Shown here: piece by piece, positions 52,451 to 60,463 of the stretch
How positions within the stretch are numbered: the first letter of the stretch is position 1
How the letters are laid out: each line of letters begins with the position of its first letter
Source: an uncultured Prevotellaceae bacterium
GTDB taxonomy: Bacteria > Bacteroidota > Bacteroidia > Bacteroidales > Bacteroidaceae
Direction: 5' to 3'
DNA: 64,000 nt
Assembly: GCA_902769705.1 (NCBI GenBank)
Contig: CACXPX010000002.1
Span: 62,001-126,000, forward strand
Position numbers and translations under genes: made by a program
The notes under the pieces: generated by a model
Told to the model about the DNA's origin: nothing
Database searches by the model: none
Seen by the model: only the letters and a program-made list of their open reading frames with translations

Positions 52451-53335
52451 TTACCACACCTTACTCAGCCACACCATTCTAAATTGCGTGAGTGTAGACT
52501 TGTCGCCACTCTCTTCAACAATGGTCATCTGTGCACTTCGTGGCCAGCCGTCATCGAAATACGTGTATTCGTAATAGTTGGTGGCCTTTACACCGTCTTC
52601 CTCAGGCAGCTCCACTTTATAAAAGATTTGATACTCGCCGTCGGTGCTGTCTTCATCATCTTCCAGCGCCCCCTTTGTGACGATGAATGAAACGTTTCCC
52701 TCCTCGCTTTTCTCTTCATATTCACCCAATCGGAACACTTTGCCGTGATTGAGGAGCAACACCTTGAACTGGATAAAATGATCGGAAACGGCTTCCTTCG
52801 AACCCAGTTCCTTGCGCAACTGCTCTTTCATCCGTTTCAGCATCTCGGGCTTACCCATTTTTGCATACAGCGCAGGGTATTCATCATAGAGTTGGTCTAC
52901 AAGCTTCTGCTGCGATTCCAGAGATTGTTGATACAACGCCTTGACATTAGTAATTTCCTTGAAAACACCGTATTCATCGGTGGTAAACATCACTTTACTT
53001 CCCAATCCCATGCGGGCGGCTTGCAATCTCAAACGACCAAGTGCTGAAGCAGAGTCGCTGATTTCAACAGACTTGAGCACCGACTCCATCGTGTATCCAT
53101 GCTTCGTGGAATCTACCACACAAATGCGGATTTCGTTGTCTGCAAATTCGGTCACCGTAGTATCACCAGCAACCACTTCAGCCGACACGGTGGAGAAACT
53201 ATATTCCAATGTATCACTGGTGCAAAACCATCCTATCACTTCCACCGTAGAGTCTTGTGGCTCAGACTCTTGCGCCCATGCCTGCTGCACGAGCGAAACT
53301 GCCATCAATATGACAGCAATTGTCATTTTTCTCAT
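52451..53335 (-). CDS. Hypothetical secreted protein
   Basis: A 294-residue exported protein (signal peptide MRKMTIAVILMAVSLVQQAWAQ) of unknown function. It has an N-terminal strand-rich part (WFCTSDTLEYSFSTVSAEVV), a long helical stretch at about 115-180 (ALYQQSLESQQKLVDQLYDE, then MLKRMKEQLRKELGSKE) and a C-terminal beta part with an acidic loop EDDEDSTDGE. The pattern resembles DUF-type Bacteroidota periplasmic proteins, but I cannot name the family. It has its own promoter and stands between pnp and the divergent DUF4369 operon. Confidence 0.78.
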   Translation of the reverse strand: MRKMTIAVILMAVSLVQQAWAQESEPQDSTVEVIGWFCTSDTLEYSFSTVSAEVVAGDTTVTEFADNEIRICVVDSTKHGYTMESVLKSVEISDSASALGRLRLQAARMGLGSKVMFTTDEYGVFKEITNVKALYQQSLESQQKLVDQLYDEYPALYAKMGKPEMLKRMKEQLRKELGSKEAVSDHFIQFKVLLLNHGKVFRLGEYEEKSEEGNVSFIVTKGALEDDEDSTDGEYQIFYKVELPEEDGVKATNYYEYTYFDDGWPRSAQMTIVEESGDKSTLTQFRMVWLSKVW

Positions 53336-53365
53336 ATGCCTGTATTGATTTTATCCAAAAAACGT

Positions 53366-53374
53366 GCAAAGGTA
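53366..53374 (-). promoter_or_regulatory. Promoter -7 element for the hypothetical secreted protein
   Basis: The - strand reads TACCTTTGC, 30 bp before the ATG at 53335. Confidence 0.7.
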
Positions 53375-53422
53375 TAAAAAAACATCCACATCAGCAAACT
53401 TTCCATCGAAATTATACAACAA

Positions 53423-53528
53423 AAGCAAAGCCCACTTTCGTTTTGTCAAAGACCACAAATGAGACGCTCAAAGACCACAAATGACGCCATCAAAAGCCAC
53501 AAATGAGACGCTCAAAGGCCACAAATGA
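53423..53528. repeat. 22-bp-period repeat array D
   Basis: Five 18-bp units at exact 22-bp steps: AAGCAAAGCCCACTTTCG (53423), GTCAAAGACCACAAATGA (53445), CTCAAAGACCACAAATGA (53467), ATCAAAAGCCACAAATGA (53489) and CTCAAAGGCCACAAATGA (53511). The spacers are tttt, gacg, cgcc and gacg. There is no AT-rich palindrome block here. It sits in the divergent gap between the hypothetical secreted protein and the DUF4369 operon. Confidence 0.9.
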
Positions 53529-53671
53529 CAAAACCATAACATGAGAGTCTTTAACCACCAAAGTAACTCAACTTCATGATAGACGTGAAAAAGAAAGGGG
53601 AAAACCTCATTTCTTTTACATATTTCGCGACATAAAAGCGACAAAAATTTGCCGAATCGTTTTTTTTGCGC

Positions 53672-53680
53672 TATCTTTGC
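53672..53680 (+). promoter_or_regulatory. Promoter -7 element for the DUF4369 operon
   Basis: TATCTTTGC, 49 bp before the ATG at 53730. A longer frame from 53649 would start upstream of this promoter. Confidence 0.75.
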
Positions 53681-53729
53681 ACGTGAAATCAGTATTACAT
53701 TTACTAACAAAAAGACATTGACAAGAGAA

Positions 53730-54902
53730 ATGAATAAAATTAGCAATCATATCCTCAAAACAGCATTCGCGGCTTGCGTAGCCTTAAGTCTGGGGGCTTG
53801 CACGAGCCAGCAGTTCCGCATCAGCGGAAACATCAGCGAGGCCAAAGACTCCATGCTCTACCTCGACCACATGAGCCTGAACGGTCCTGTAGCTATCGAT
53901 TCTACGCGTTTAGGCGAAGATGGAGCCTTCGCATTTAACGGGAAAGCACCCGAGGCTCCCGAGTTCTACCGCCTTCGCATTGGCCGGCAGATTGTGAATA
54001 TCGCCATCGACAGCACCGAGCAAGTCAGCGTGAAAGCTAGCTATCCCAGCATGTCGGCAGGATATGAGGTCAGCGGAAGCGACGAATGCGCCAAAATCAA
54101 GGAGTTGGCTCTGTTGCAGATGCAACTTCAAGCACAAATCAACGCTATTGCTCAGGCGCCCGACTTGGGTGTGGAGGCCGTTGAAGACAGCGTGAACCAC
54201 ATAGTGGACGCCTACAAAGAGCATATCAAAGAGAAATACATCTATCCCGAACCCATGAAGGCTTCTGCCTACTTCGCTTTGTTCCAAACCGTTCGCTTGG
54301 GTTATTCCAACGCTTTGGTGTTCAATCCTCGCAACACGGAACAAGATGTGAAAGTGTTTGCCGCCGTTGCCACATCGTGGGACACCTATTATCCCGGCAC
54401 CGAGCGCGTGGAGAATCTGCACAACATTGCCATCGAGGGAATGAAGAACGTGCGCATCCTGAAAGCACGAGAGCAATCCATCGACTTGAGCAAGATTACC
54501 GTCTCGGATGTCATTGACATCGCTCTGCCCGATAACAAGGGCATCGTGCAGCATCTCAACAAGATGGGGGGCAAAGTGGTGCTGCTCGACTTCCACGTAT
54601 TCGCCACTAGCGAGAGCACCGCACGCATCATGCAACTGCGCGACCTCTACAACAAATATCATGCTCAAGGGTTTGAGATTTTCCAAGTGAGCCTCGACCC
54701 CGATGAGCACTTCTGGAAGACCAGCACCTCCGCACTTCCGTGGATTTGCGTACGCGATGAGCGCGGACTTGACAGCCCCTACCTGACCAGCTACAACGTG
54801 CAGGCTCTGCCCACATTCTTCCTCGTCAACCGCAACAACGCTTTGCACAAGCGCGATGCACAAATCAAAGACCTGGAAGCCGAAATAAGGTCGTTGCTCT
54901 GA
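53730..54902 (+). CDS. DUF4369/thioredoxin-fold lipoprotein lacking the CxxC motif
   Basis: A 390-residue lipoprotein (lipobox LGAC, Cys24). The N-terminal DUF4369 domain spans about 27-115 (FRISGNISEAKDSMLYLDHM), a helical linker follows, and residues ~270-388 are a TlpA/AhpC-like thioredoxin fold with LLDFHVFATSES, GFEIFQVSLDPDEHFWK and the cis-proline loop ALPTFFL (Pro361). Where active members have C-x-x-C after the LVDFWA-type strand, this protein has Thr293-Ser-Glu-Ser296, so it cannot do thiol-disulfide exchange there. It is probably structural or binding in function. It is first of four co-oriented genes, with 5 bp before the next. Confidence 0.88.
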   Translation: MNKISNHILKTAFAACVALSLGACTSQQFRISGNISEAKDSMLYLDHMSLNGPVAIDSTRLGEDGAFAFNGKAPEAPEFYRLRIGRQIVNIAIDSTEQVSVKASYPSMSAGYEVSGSDECAKIKELALLQMQLQAQINAIAQAPDLGVEAVEDSVNHIVDAYKEHIKEKYIYPEPMKASAYFALFQTVRLGYSNALVFNPRNTEQDVKVFAAVATSWDTYYPGTERVENLHNIAIEGMKNVRILKAREQSIDLSKITVSDVIDIALPDNKGIVQHLNKMGGKVVLLDFHVFATSESTARIMQLRDLYNKYHAQGFEIFQVSLDPDEHFWKTSTSALPWICVRDERGLDSPYLTSYNVQALPTFFLVNRNNALHKRDAQIKDLEAEIRSLL

Positions 54903-54907
54903 GAGCT

Positions 54908-55429
54908 ATGAGATGTGTGGTCTCCATCATTCTGCTCTGCTTGCACTTCGCACCCGCCAAGGGCCAGAAGTTCACTTTGCAGACCGTCAACGACAGCCTC
55001 AGCTGGCTTGTGCTGACCACCGACTCTACTGAAGACCGCTGGCGTCTGCCCTACCCTGTTTACCAGTTCCAGACGGGCGACATTGATGGAAACGGCATCG
55101 AAGACGCTATCGTGGGTGTAGTGAAATCCACCCGCTTCTACCCCGAACCAGCCCGACGGCTGTTCATCTACAAGAACTTCCACAACAAAGTGCGCCCCAT
55201 GTGGATGGGGTCACATTTGGGAGGCATCTTGCAAGACTTCCGCTTCATCGACCAGAAAGGCGGCGACAACGGACAGATGGGGCTCATCCGCAGTCTGCAG
55301 ACCACCACCAGCGGACTATATGTGGTGGCCGACTATCGCTGGCAAGGCTTCGGGATGGGATTCGAAAGATTCCTTGTGAAAGCTGTTGGGCGCGAAGAAG
55401 CTTTGAAGGCATTCTACTCTGACCATTAA
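54908..55429 (+). CDS. FG-GAP-like secreted protein of unknown function
   Basis: A 173-residue protein with a short signal peptide (MRCVVSIILLCLHFAPAKGQ). It contains one FG-GAP/calcium-loop-like segment, TGDIDGNGIEDAIVGVV (about residues 56-72), followed by RRLFIYKNF and VRPMWMGSHLGGILQDFRF, as in small Bacteroidota proteins found near envelope genes. It starts 5 bp after the DUF4369 gene and ends 29 bp before the DUF3160 gene, so it is cotranscribed. No activity can be assigned. Confidence 0.8.
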   Translation: MRCVVSIILLCLHFAPAKGQKFTLQTVNDSLSWLVLTTDSTEDRWRLPYPVYQFQTGDIDGNGIEDAIVGVVKSTRFYPEPARRLFIYKNFHNKVRPMWMGSHLGGILQDFRFIDQKGGDNGQMGLIRSLQTTTSGLYVVADYRWQGFGMGFERFLVKAVGREEALKAFYSDH

Positions 55430-55458
55430 AAATAACATTAACCAAATAATACAAACAT

Positions 55459-57867
55459 ATGAAAAAACGACTCATTCTCTTCATGGCCCTGTTGTTGACA
55501 CTCTCGGCACAGGCTCAGGATAAGCCGAAAAAGGTCATCCTGCCAGGAAAAGGACGATTGGACGTGGAACAGTTCAACCGCTCCATCAACACCAATATGG
55601 ACATTTCGCAACTGTCGCTCAGCGAGTTGCGCGTTCTGAGAAACGCTTTTGCTGCCCGGAAAGGCTATATCTTCGATAGTGCTGACCTTCGGAGCATCTT
55701 CAGCCAAACATCATGGTACTACGACTTGATGTGGAAACATTTTGAAGAAGAAGACCAAAAAAAGGAATACGGCTATCAAGAAGATGGCTCCTACAAGCAG
55801 ATGCCTTTGAAATATACAGCCGCCGAACAAGCCTTCATGGCTAAAATCAAAGCCCGTGAGAAGGAACTGAGCAAACTGAACTTCAGCACGAAAGGCGGAC
55901 AAAGAGTGAATGTTGACAACGTTCTGAACCCCTACCAACTCACCACATTCGACCCACGACTGAAAAGCGCGTTGGGCAAGAATGGATTCGCCATCGTGCC
56001 GGGAAAGAAGATTCAACTCTTCCATGTCTACGAGAAGAACGATTACAGCGACTTCCCCTCGTTTGTCACAACCGACCTCTATCTGCAACTCTATCACTTC
56101 TACTTCGACAACGTATTGCGTAGCATCGAAGAAGAGAAGTTCGACTCCATTGTCAACCTGCTCTCTGCCGAGCTCTACAAGCACTTCTCCACGCCCATGA
56201 GCAAGCAGATGGAGCCTGCACGTCGTTTCAACCAAGCCTATTTCGCCATTGCTCAGGCGCTTATCACAGGGAAAAGCGCACCTGCCGTGAGCGATGAGTA
56301 CAAGGCTATGGTAAAAGAAGAAATCGACAAGATTATGGATTCCGTAGACCGCTATTCGGACTTCCTGAACTATAAGAATGTGACTTATGGCTATTCGCTG
56401 TTCCGCCCACGCGGACATTACACTCGCTCCGAAAAAATCCAACGCTACTTCCGCGCTATGATGTGGCTGCAGAATGTGAACTTCGGTACAGATATCGAGT
56501 CGCAATTCCAGTCGGCATTGCTGATGGCGGAAGTTGTGGGCACTAACCCGCGTATCAAGAAACTGTATAACACACTCTTCGAGCCCATCACTTTCCTCAT
56601 GGGCGAGCCCGACAATGTCACCATCTTGCAAGTCTACGACGAGATGAAGAAAACAGGGAAAAACGCAGAAGCCATCATCGGAAGCAAGAAAGACTACAAC
56701 CAAGTGCGGCAAGCTGTTGAGGAGATTGCCAAGAAGCAAACTCGCATACGTCCCAAGTTTGAGCGCACAAGTCCCTACAAAATCAACTTGATGCCGCAAC
56801 GCTATCAGCCCGATGCCGAGGTGTTGAACGAGATGATTGATGCTGAAAACGCCCCCACCAAGCGCGGCTTGCCCAGCGGACTAGACATCTTTGCTTCGCT
56901 CGGATGTACCGCTGCCGAACGCATTCTCATCAACGAACAACACTTGGACACCCGTTGGGAGAAGTTCAAGCCTACGCTCGAGAAGATGAAGACCCGCATG
57001 AAGGAAATCGGTTGGGACCAGACAGTTGCCAAACAATGGATCAGCGCATTGGCTGACATGAACAACACCAACGCCAACTATCCCTACTTCATGAAGACCG
57101 AGCAATGGGAAAAGAAAAACCTGAACACCGCTTTGGCTTCATGGGCAGAGTTGAAACACGACGCCATCCTGTACGCCAAGCAGCCCGCTGGGGCCGAATG
57201 TGGCGACTATGGTCCTCCCGAGCCTATAGTAAAAGGCTACGTGGAACCCAACGTGAGGTTCTGGGAGAAAGCTATAACTCTGCTCGATGCCACAAACGAA
57301 GTGCTGAAGAAATTCGATTTGGTGACAGAGAAAGCTTCTTCTACCACCGAAAGGCTGCGCGATCAGGCCGAATTCTTCCTGAATGTGAGCAAGAAAGAAC
57401 TTGCCGGAAGACCTCTTACGAAGGAAGAGTACGACCAGATTGAAATCATTGGCGCAACTTTCGAAAACATCTCGCTCGACCTTGTACGCGAGGAAGACCA
57501 ATGGCTCGAAGGCTGGGACAACGTGCAAGGACCCGACAAGTCGATTGCTGTGGTGGCCGACGTCTACACCGCCAACGCCGTCAACAATCCCAAGAAGTCG
57601 ATTCTTTACGAAGGTGTAGGCCCCGCTTACGAGATTTATGTCGTGGTGGAGATTGGCGGCGATTTGTGGCTGACACGAGGAGCTGTATTCTCGTATCGTG
57701 AATTCGACCAGTCCATCGATGAACAGCGGCTGACCGATGAGGAATGGCAGGAGAAGCTGAAGACTACTCCACGCCTGGGCTGCCCCGATTGGATGAACGA
57801 AATCACCGTACCGCTGGAAGACGAACTCGAAGACAATGAGGAAGTTTTCTATAGCTCAGGTTGCTAA
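55459..57867 (+). CDS. YARHG-DUF3160 secreted protein
   Basis: An 802-residue exported protein with a signal peptide (ending LSAQAQ, residue 20). Residues ~53-88 form a YARHG domain (LRNAFAARKGYIF, then SQTSWYY), a small extracellular module. The central signature triad is AARKG here rather than YARHG. The rest (about 150-790) matches DUF3160, a large helical region of unknown function, with SFVTTDLYLQLYHFYFDNVL, FRAMMWLQNVNFG and SWAELKHDAILYAKQ. It ends in FYSSGC. The last 32 bp overlap the start of the CapA-like gene. A role in envelope upkeep is suggested only by context. Confidence 0.88.
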   Translation: MKKRLILFMALLLTLSAQAQDKPKKVILPGKGRLDVEQFNRSINTNMDISQLSLSELRVLRNAFAARKGYIFDSADLRSIFSQTSWYYDLMWKHFEEEDQKKEYGYQEDGSYKQMPLKYTAAEQAFMAKIKAREKELSKLNFSTKGGQRVNVDNVLNPYQLTTFDPRLKSALGKNGFAIVPGKKIQLFHVYEKNDYSDFPSFVTTDLYLQLYHFYFDNVLRSIEEEKFDSIVNLLSAELYKHFSTPMSKQMEPARRFNQAYFAIAQALITGKSAPAVSDEYKAMVKEEIDKIMDSVDRYSDFLNYKNVTYGYSLFRPRGHYTRSEKIQRYFRAMMWLQNVNFGTDIESQFQSALLMAEVVGTNPRIKKLYNTLFEPITFLMGEPDNVTILQVYDEMKKTGKNAEAIIGSKKDYNQVRQAVEEIAKKQTRIRPKFERTSPYKINLMPQRYQPDAEVLNEMIDAENAPTKRGLPSGLDIFASLGCTAAERILINEQHLDTRWEKFKPTLEKMKTRMKEIGWDQTVAKQWISALADMNNTNANYPYFMKTEQWEKKNLNTALASWAELKHDAILYAKQPAGAECGDYGPPEPIVKGYVEPNVRFWEKAITLLDATNEVLKKFDLVTEKASSTTERLRDQAEFFLNVSKKELAGRPLTKEEYDQIEIIGATFENISLDLVREEDQWLEGWDNVQGPDKSIAVVADVYTANAVNNPKKSILYEGVGPAYEIYVVVEIGGDLWLTRGAVFSYREFDQSIDEQRLTDEEWQEKLKTTPRLGCPDWMNEITVPLEDELEDNEEVFYSSGC

Positions 57868-58822
57868 CAACGTCAGATGGTGGATGTTGGGTGTTGGGTG
57901 TTGGCTAATAGTTGGAACAGTCAATGCACAACACTCAACAACCAATTCACCACTAAAAGCACAACACCCCACCACCACCCTCCTCTTCACGGGTGACATA
58001 TTATTGGATCGTGGAGTCCGCCAGCGCATAGTGCATGGTGGGTTCCACGTTCTTTTTAACGATGAAAAACTAAAGGAAGCGCTAAAAAACGCCGATTTCA
58101 TCGTGGGCAATCTGGAATGTCCCGCCACGAAAATCAAGTCGCCCGTGTTCAAAAGGTTCATCTTCAGAGCCGAACCCGAATGGCTCGACTCGCTACATAG
58201 CTATGGATTCACCCACTTGAACCTAGCCAACAATCACTCTATCGACCAAGGGCGCGAAGCACTCATCGACACGAAAAACAATGTGGAACGCGCGGGGATG
58301 ACTGCCATCGGGGCGGGAATGAACCAAGAGGAGGCCGCACAACCTGTATTGCTGGCCACCTCGCCAAGAAACGTATGGCTGTTGGCTTCGCAACGGCTTC
58401 CCCTCGAGAACTTTGCCTACCTACCAGAAAAACCTTGCGTCAGCCAAGAACCGATGGACTCGCTCGTCGCCCGCATCAGCCGCTTGCGACACTCCGACCC
58501 GCTTGCATGCATCATCGTGAGTCTGCATTGGGGGCAAGAGCATGTTCTGAAACCATCGCCCAATCAGACAAGAGACGCCCACCGACTAATCAACGCTGGC
58601 GCCAACACGCTGATTTGCCACCATCCGCACACGATGCAGACCGTTGAACACTATCGCGGAGGCACCATCTACTACAGCATCGGCAACTTCATCTTCGACC
58701 TCCACCGTCCCATCAACACCCGCGCCTGCATGGTGAGGCTGACCATAAGTACCGATTCCATCGCCACCGAGACCATCCCTATTAGGATTGAACGATGCGC
58801 CCCCATCATCGATGAGCCATAA
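57836..58822 (+). CDS. CapA-like metallophosphatase-fold protein
   Basis: A protein of up to 328 residues related to CapA/PgsA, a calcineurin-like metallophosphatase fold often linked to capsule or polyglutamate export. Metal-site blocks are FTGDILLDRG, VGNLECP, LANNHSIDQG, SLHWGQE and CHHPHTMQ. The start is uncertain: the ATG at 57836 overlaps the upstream gene, while one at 57884 would give the signal-like MLGVGCWLIVGTVNAQ. That N-terminal part is encoded by a short repeat-like sequence (GGTGTTG heptamers and, in reverse, CAACAC), so it may be a recent insertion. It is last in the four-gene operon and is followed by a terminator. Confidence 0.85.
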   Translation: MRKFSIAQVANNVRWWMLGVGCWLIVGTVNAQHSTTNSPLKAQHPTTTLLFTGDILLDRGVRQRIVHGGFHVLFNDEKLKEALKNADFIVGNLECPATKIKSPVFKRFIFRAEPEWLDSLHSYGFTHLNLANNHSIDQGREALIDTKNNVERAGMTAIGAGMNQEEAAQPVLLATSPRNVWLLASQRLPLENFAYLPEKPCVSQEPMDSLVARISRLRHSDPLACIIVSLHWGQEHVLKPSPNQTRDAHRLINAGANTLICHHPHTMQTVEHYRGGTIYYSIGNFIFDLHRPINTRACMVRLTISTDSIATETIPIRIERCAPIIDEP

Positions 58823-58828
58823 AAAAGC

Positions 58829-58865
58829 GAAGGACCACTTACACTACCGTGCTAGGTGGTCCTTC
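58829..58865 (+). terminator. Terminator after the CapA-like gene
   Basis: GAAGGACCAC (58829-58838) pairs with GTGGTCCTTC (58856-58865), a perfect 10-bp stem starting 6 bp after the stop. An A run upstream lets it also act on the - strand. Confidence 0.8.
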
Positions 58866-58968
58866 TTCTACGTTAGTATGTTATGAAAAATTTGAGAGAA
58901 TTGAAACTTCACAGTTTCATAATTGTTTTACTAAACATGATTTTTTTATAGAGAAAGCATAGAAATTA

Positions 58969-59481
58969 TCAATCTGATGTGGTGGGCGGGAGCGGTTCCT
59001 GCAACACGGCGGGAGCCTGCAACACACTCTGTTGCATGGAGTCCACCGTCAGCGAGTCGCCTCCTATAGCCACCGAAACGCCCTGCTCGCCCGTCTGTGT
59101 GGCAGCCATCGTGCCCTCATAGCCATTCTGCTGGCTGAACGGCACCTGCATAGCATTTCCCAAGGTGAGGATGATGGCCACAATGGCGGCAGCCTTGAAA
59201 AGAGGCATCAGGCGTTGCTTCATCGTGATGGTGCGCGCCTTCACCTTCGTGGTGGGCTCCTCAATCATGGCAAGCATGCGCTCGTCGAAGTCTTCGTCCA
59301 GTACATCGGTCTTGAGCTGCGTCTGCTCATAGACGAACAAAGGGCGATAGTGCTCCAGCTCGGCAGGGATGTCGACCTGGCTGAAGAACGCCCGCAGGAT
59401 TTCTTCCTCCTCCAGCGTTGTCTCAGCGTTCCAATATCGCTCCAGCAATTGGTTGATGTACTTATAGTCCATATTCTTCAA
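58969..59481 (-). CDS. Membrane protein coupled to a sigma factor (possible anti-sigma)
   Basis: A 170-residue protein with a cytoplasmic helical N-terminus (YINQLLERYWNAETTLEEEEIL, split by charged residues), one membrane helix at about 92-110 (LFKAAAIVAIILTLGNAM) and an extracytoplasmic tail rich in Q, P and T. Its start lies inside the end of the sigma factor gene (20-bp overlap), which indicates translational coupling. This arrangement is typical of a regulator of the sigma factor, although the sequence lacks a recognised zinc-anti-sigma motif. The start could also be the Met at residue 4. Confidence 0.78.
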   Translation of the reverse strand: MKNMDYKYINQLLERYWNAETTLEEEEILRAFFSQVDIPAELEHYRPLFVYEQTQLKTDVLDEDFDERMLAMIEEPTTKVKARTITMKQRLMPLFKAAAIVAIILTLGNAMQVPFSQQNGYEGTMAATQTGEQGVSVAIGGDSLTVDSMQQSVLQAPAVLQEPLPPTTSD

Positions 59482-59974
59482 GTTCTTGAAATCGGGTTTT
59501 AATGGTCTGTCGGGCGCGGAAGATATTCACTTTCACCTGTTCCTCCGTGATGCCCAGAATGGTGGCAATCTCCTTGTAGGGCTTACCCTCAAAGTCGCGA
59601 AGCTGCACGCAACTGCGCTGTTTCTCGGGCAGAGAGTCCACGATTTGCCTCACAAGTCTCACTCTGTCGCCTTGCACGGCTTGCTCGTAGGGGTTTTGCG
59701 CTCCGTCTGGTTGATCCGTTCCCACATCTTCTAACGATTGGCTCAAGTTGGCCATCTTGCGGTTGCGGTCGAGCGAGAGATTGCGGCAGACGGTAAGGCT
59801 GTAAGCCTCAATCGACTCTATCGAGTCCCACTGCTCGCGCCTGTTCCAGACCTTGATCAGCGTGTCCTGCACGATGTCTTCCGCCTCTGCGTTGTTGAGA
59901 GTGATACGCAAAGCAAGCCGATAAAGCATGTTCTTCAGCGGCAGCACATCATTGCGGAAACTGATCTTTTTCAT
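59462..59974 (-). CDS. RNA polymerase sigma-70 factor, ECF type
   Basis: A 170-residue ECF sigma factor. Region 2 runs from about residue 12 to 75, with AEDIVQDTLIKVWNRREQWD and YSLTVCRNLSLDRNRK. Region 4 is in about 115-160, with LPEKQRSCVQLRDFEGKPYK and IATILGITEEQVKVNIFRAR. A longer frame from 60010 is rejected because the promoter's -7 element is just upstream of it. The ATG at 59974 follows AGAGAGAAG. It heads a two-gene operon with the membrane protein downstream. Confidence 0.94.
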   Translation of the reverse strand: MKKISFRNDVLPLKNMLYRLALRITLNNAEAEDIVQDTLIKVWNRREQWDSIESIEAYSLTVCRNLSLDRNRKMANLSQSLEDVGTDQPDGAQNPYEQAVQGDRVRLVRQIVDSLPEKQRSCVQLRDFEGKPYKEIATILGITEEQVKVNIFRARQTIKTRFQELEEYGL

Positions 59975-60007
59975 CTTCTCTCTGTTTGAATGACGATTAG
60001 TGTGCCA

Positions 60008-60015
60008 CAAAGTTA
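60008..60015 (-). promoter_or_regulatory. Promoter -7 element for the sigma factor operon
   Basis: The - strand reads TAACTTTG, 33 bp before the ATG at 59974. Confidence 0.7.
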
Positions 60016-60069
60016 CAACAACATGCAGAATTTTGCGAAGCTTTTAACCCCCATTAACATTTCACAATC

Positions 60070-60307
60070 CTTTGTTGTGGCCTTTGATCTATTCAAAGCA
60101 TTGACTTGGTGTTGCAAGAAGCGGCTTCTCGTCTTGTAAAATAAATTATTTTGCAAAGTAAAATAAATTATTTTGCCGTGTAAAATAAATTATTTTATCG
60201 AGTAAAATAAATTATTTTACTTGACCATAAGCCACAAATGAAGACACTACATGCCGCAAATGACCGCACCAGATGCCACAAGTGGCAACACCACATGCCA
60301 TCTCTTA
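60070..60307. repeat. 22-bp-period repeat array C
   Basis: Eleven 18-bp units in 22-bp steps. The central four (60136, 60158, 60180, 60202) are GTAAAATAAATTATTTTG or the same ending in A. Before them come CTTTGTTGTGGCCTTTGA (60070), TTCAAAGCATTGACTTGG (60092) and GCAAGAAGCGGCTTCTCG (60114). After them come ACCATAAGCCACAAATGA (60224), ACTACATGCCGCAAATGA (60246), ACCAGATGCCACAAGTGG (60268) and ACCACATGCCATCTCTTA (60290). The array fills the divergent gap between the sigma factor and the outer-membrane protein. Confidence 0.9.
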
Positions 60308-60373
60308 ACGATGCAAGCCCCGTACGCCACACCTTTTTTATGGACAGATGAATACGGATTCCTATTATTTTTA

Positions 60374-60382
60374 TATCTTTGC
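60374..60382 (+). promoter_or_regulatory. Promoter -7 element for the outer-membrane barrel gene
   Basis: TATCTTTGC, ~81 bp before the ATG at 60464. Confidence 0.7.
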
Positions 60383-60463
60383 AGCCAAAAACAGACATAG
60401 ACAAGTTTGTGGTGAAGTAGAGGAAATCGGATATAGAATCATTAAGTAACTAGAGATATCAAC

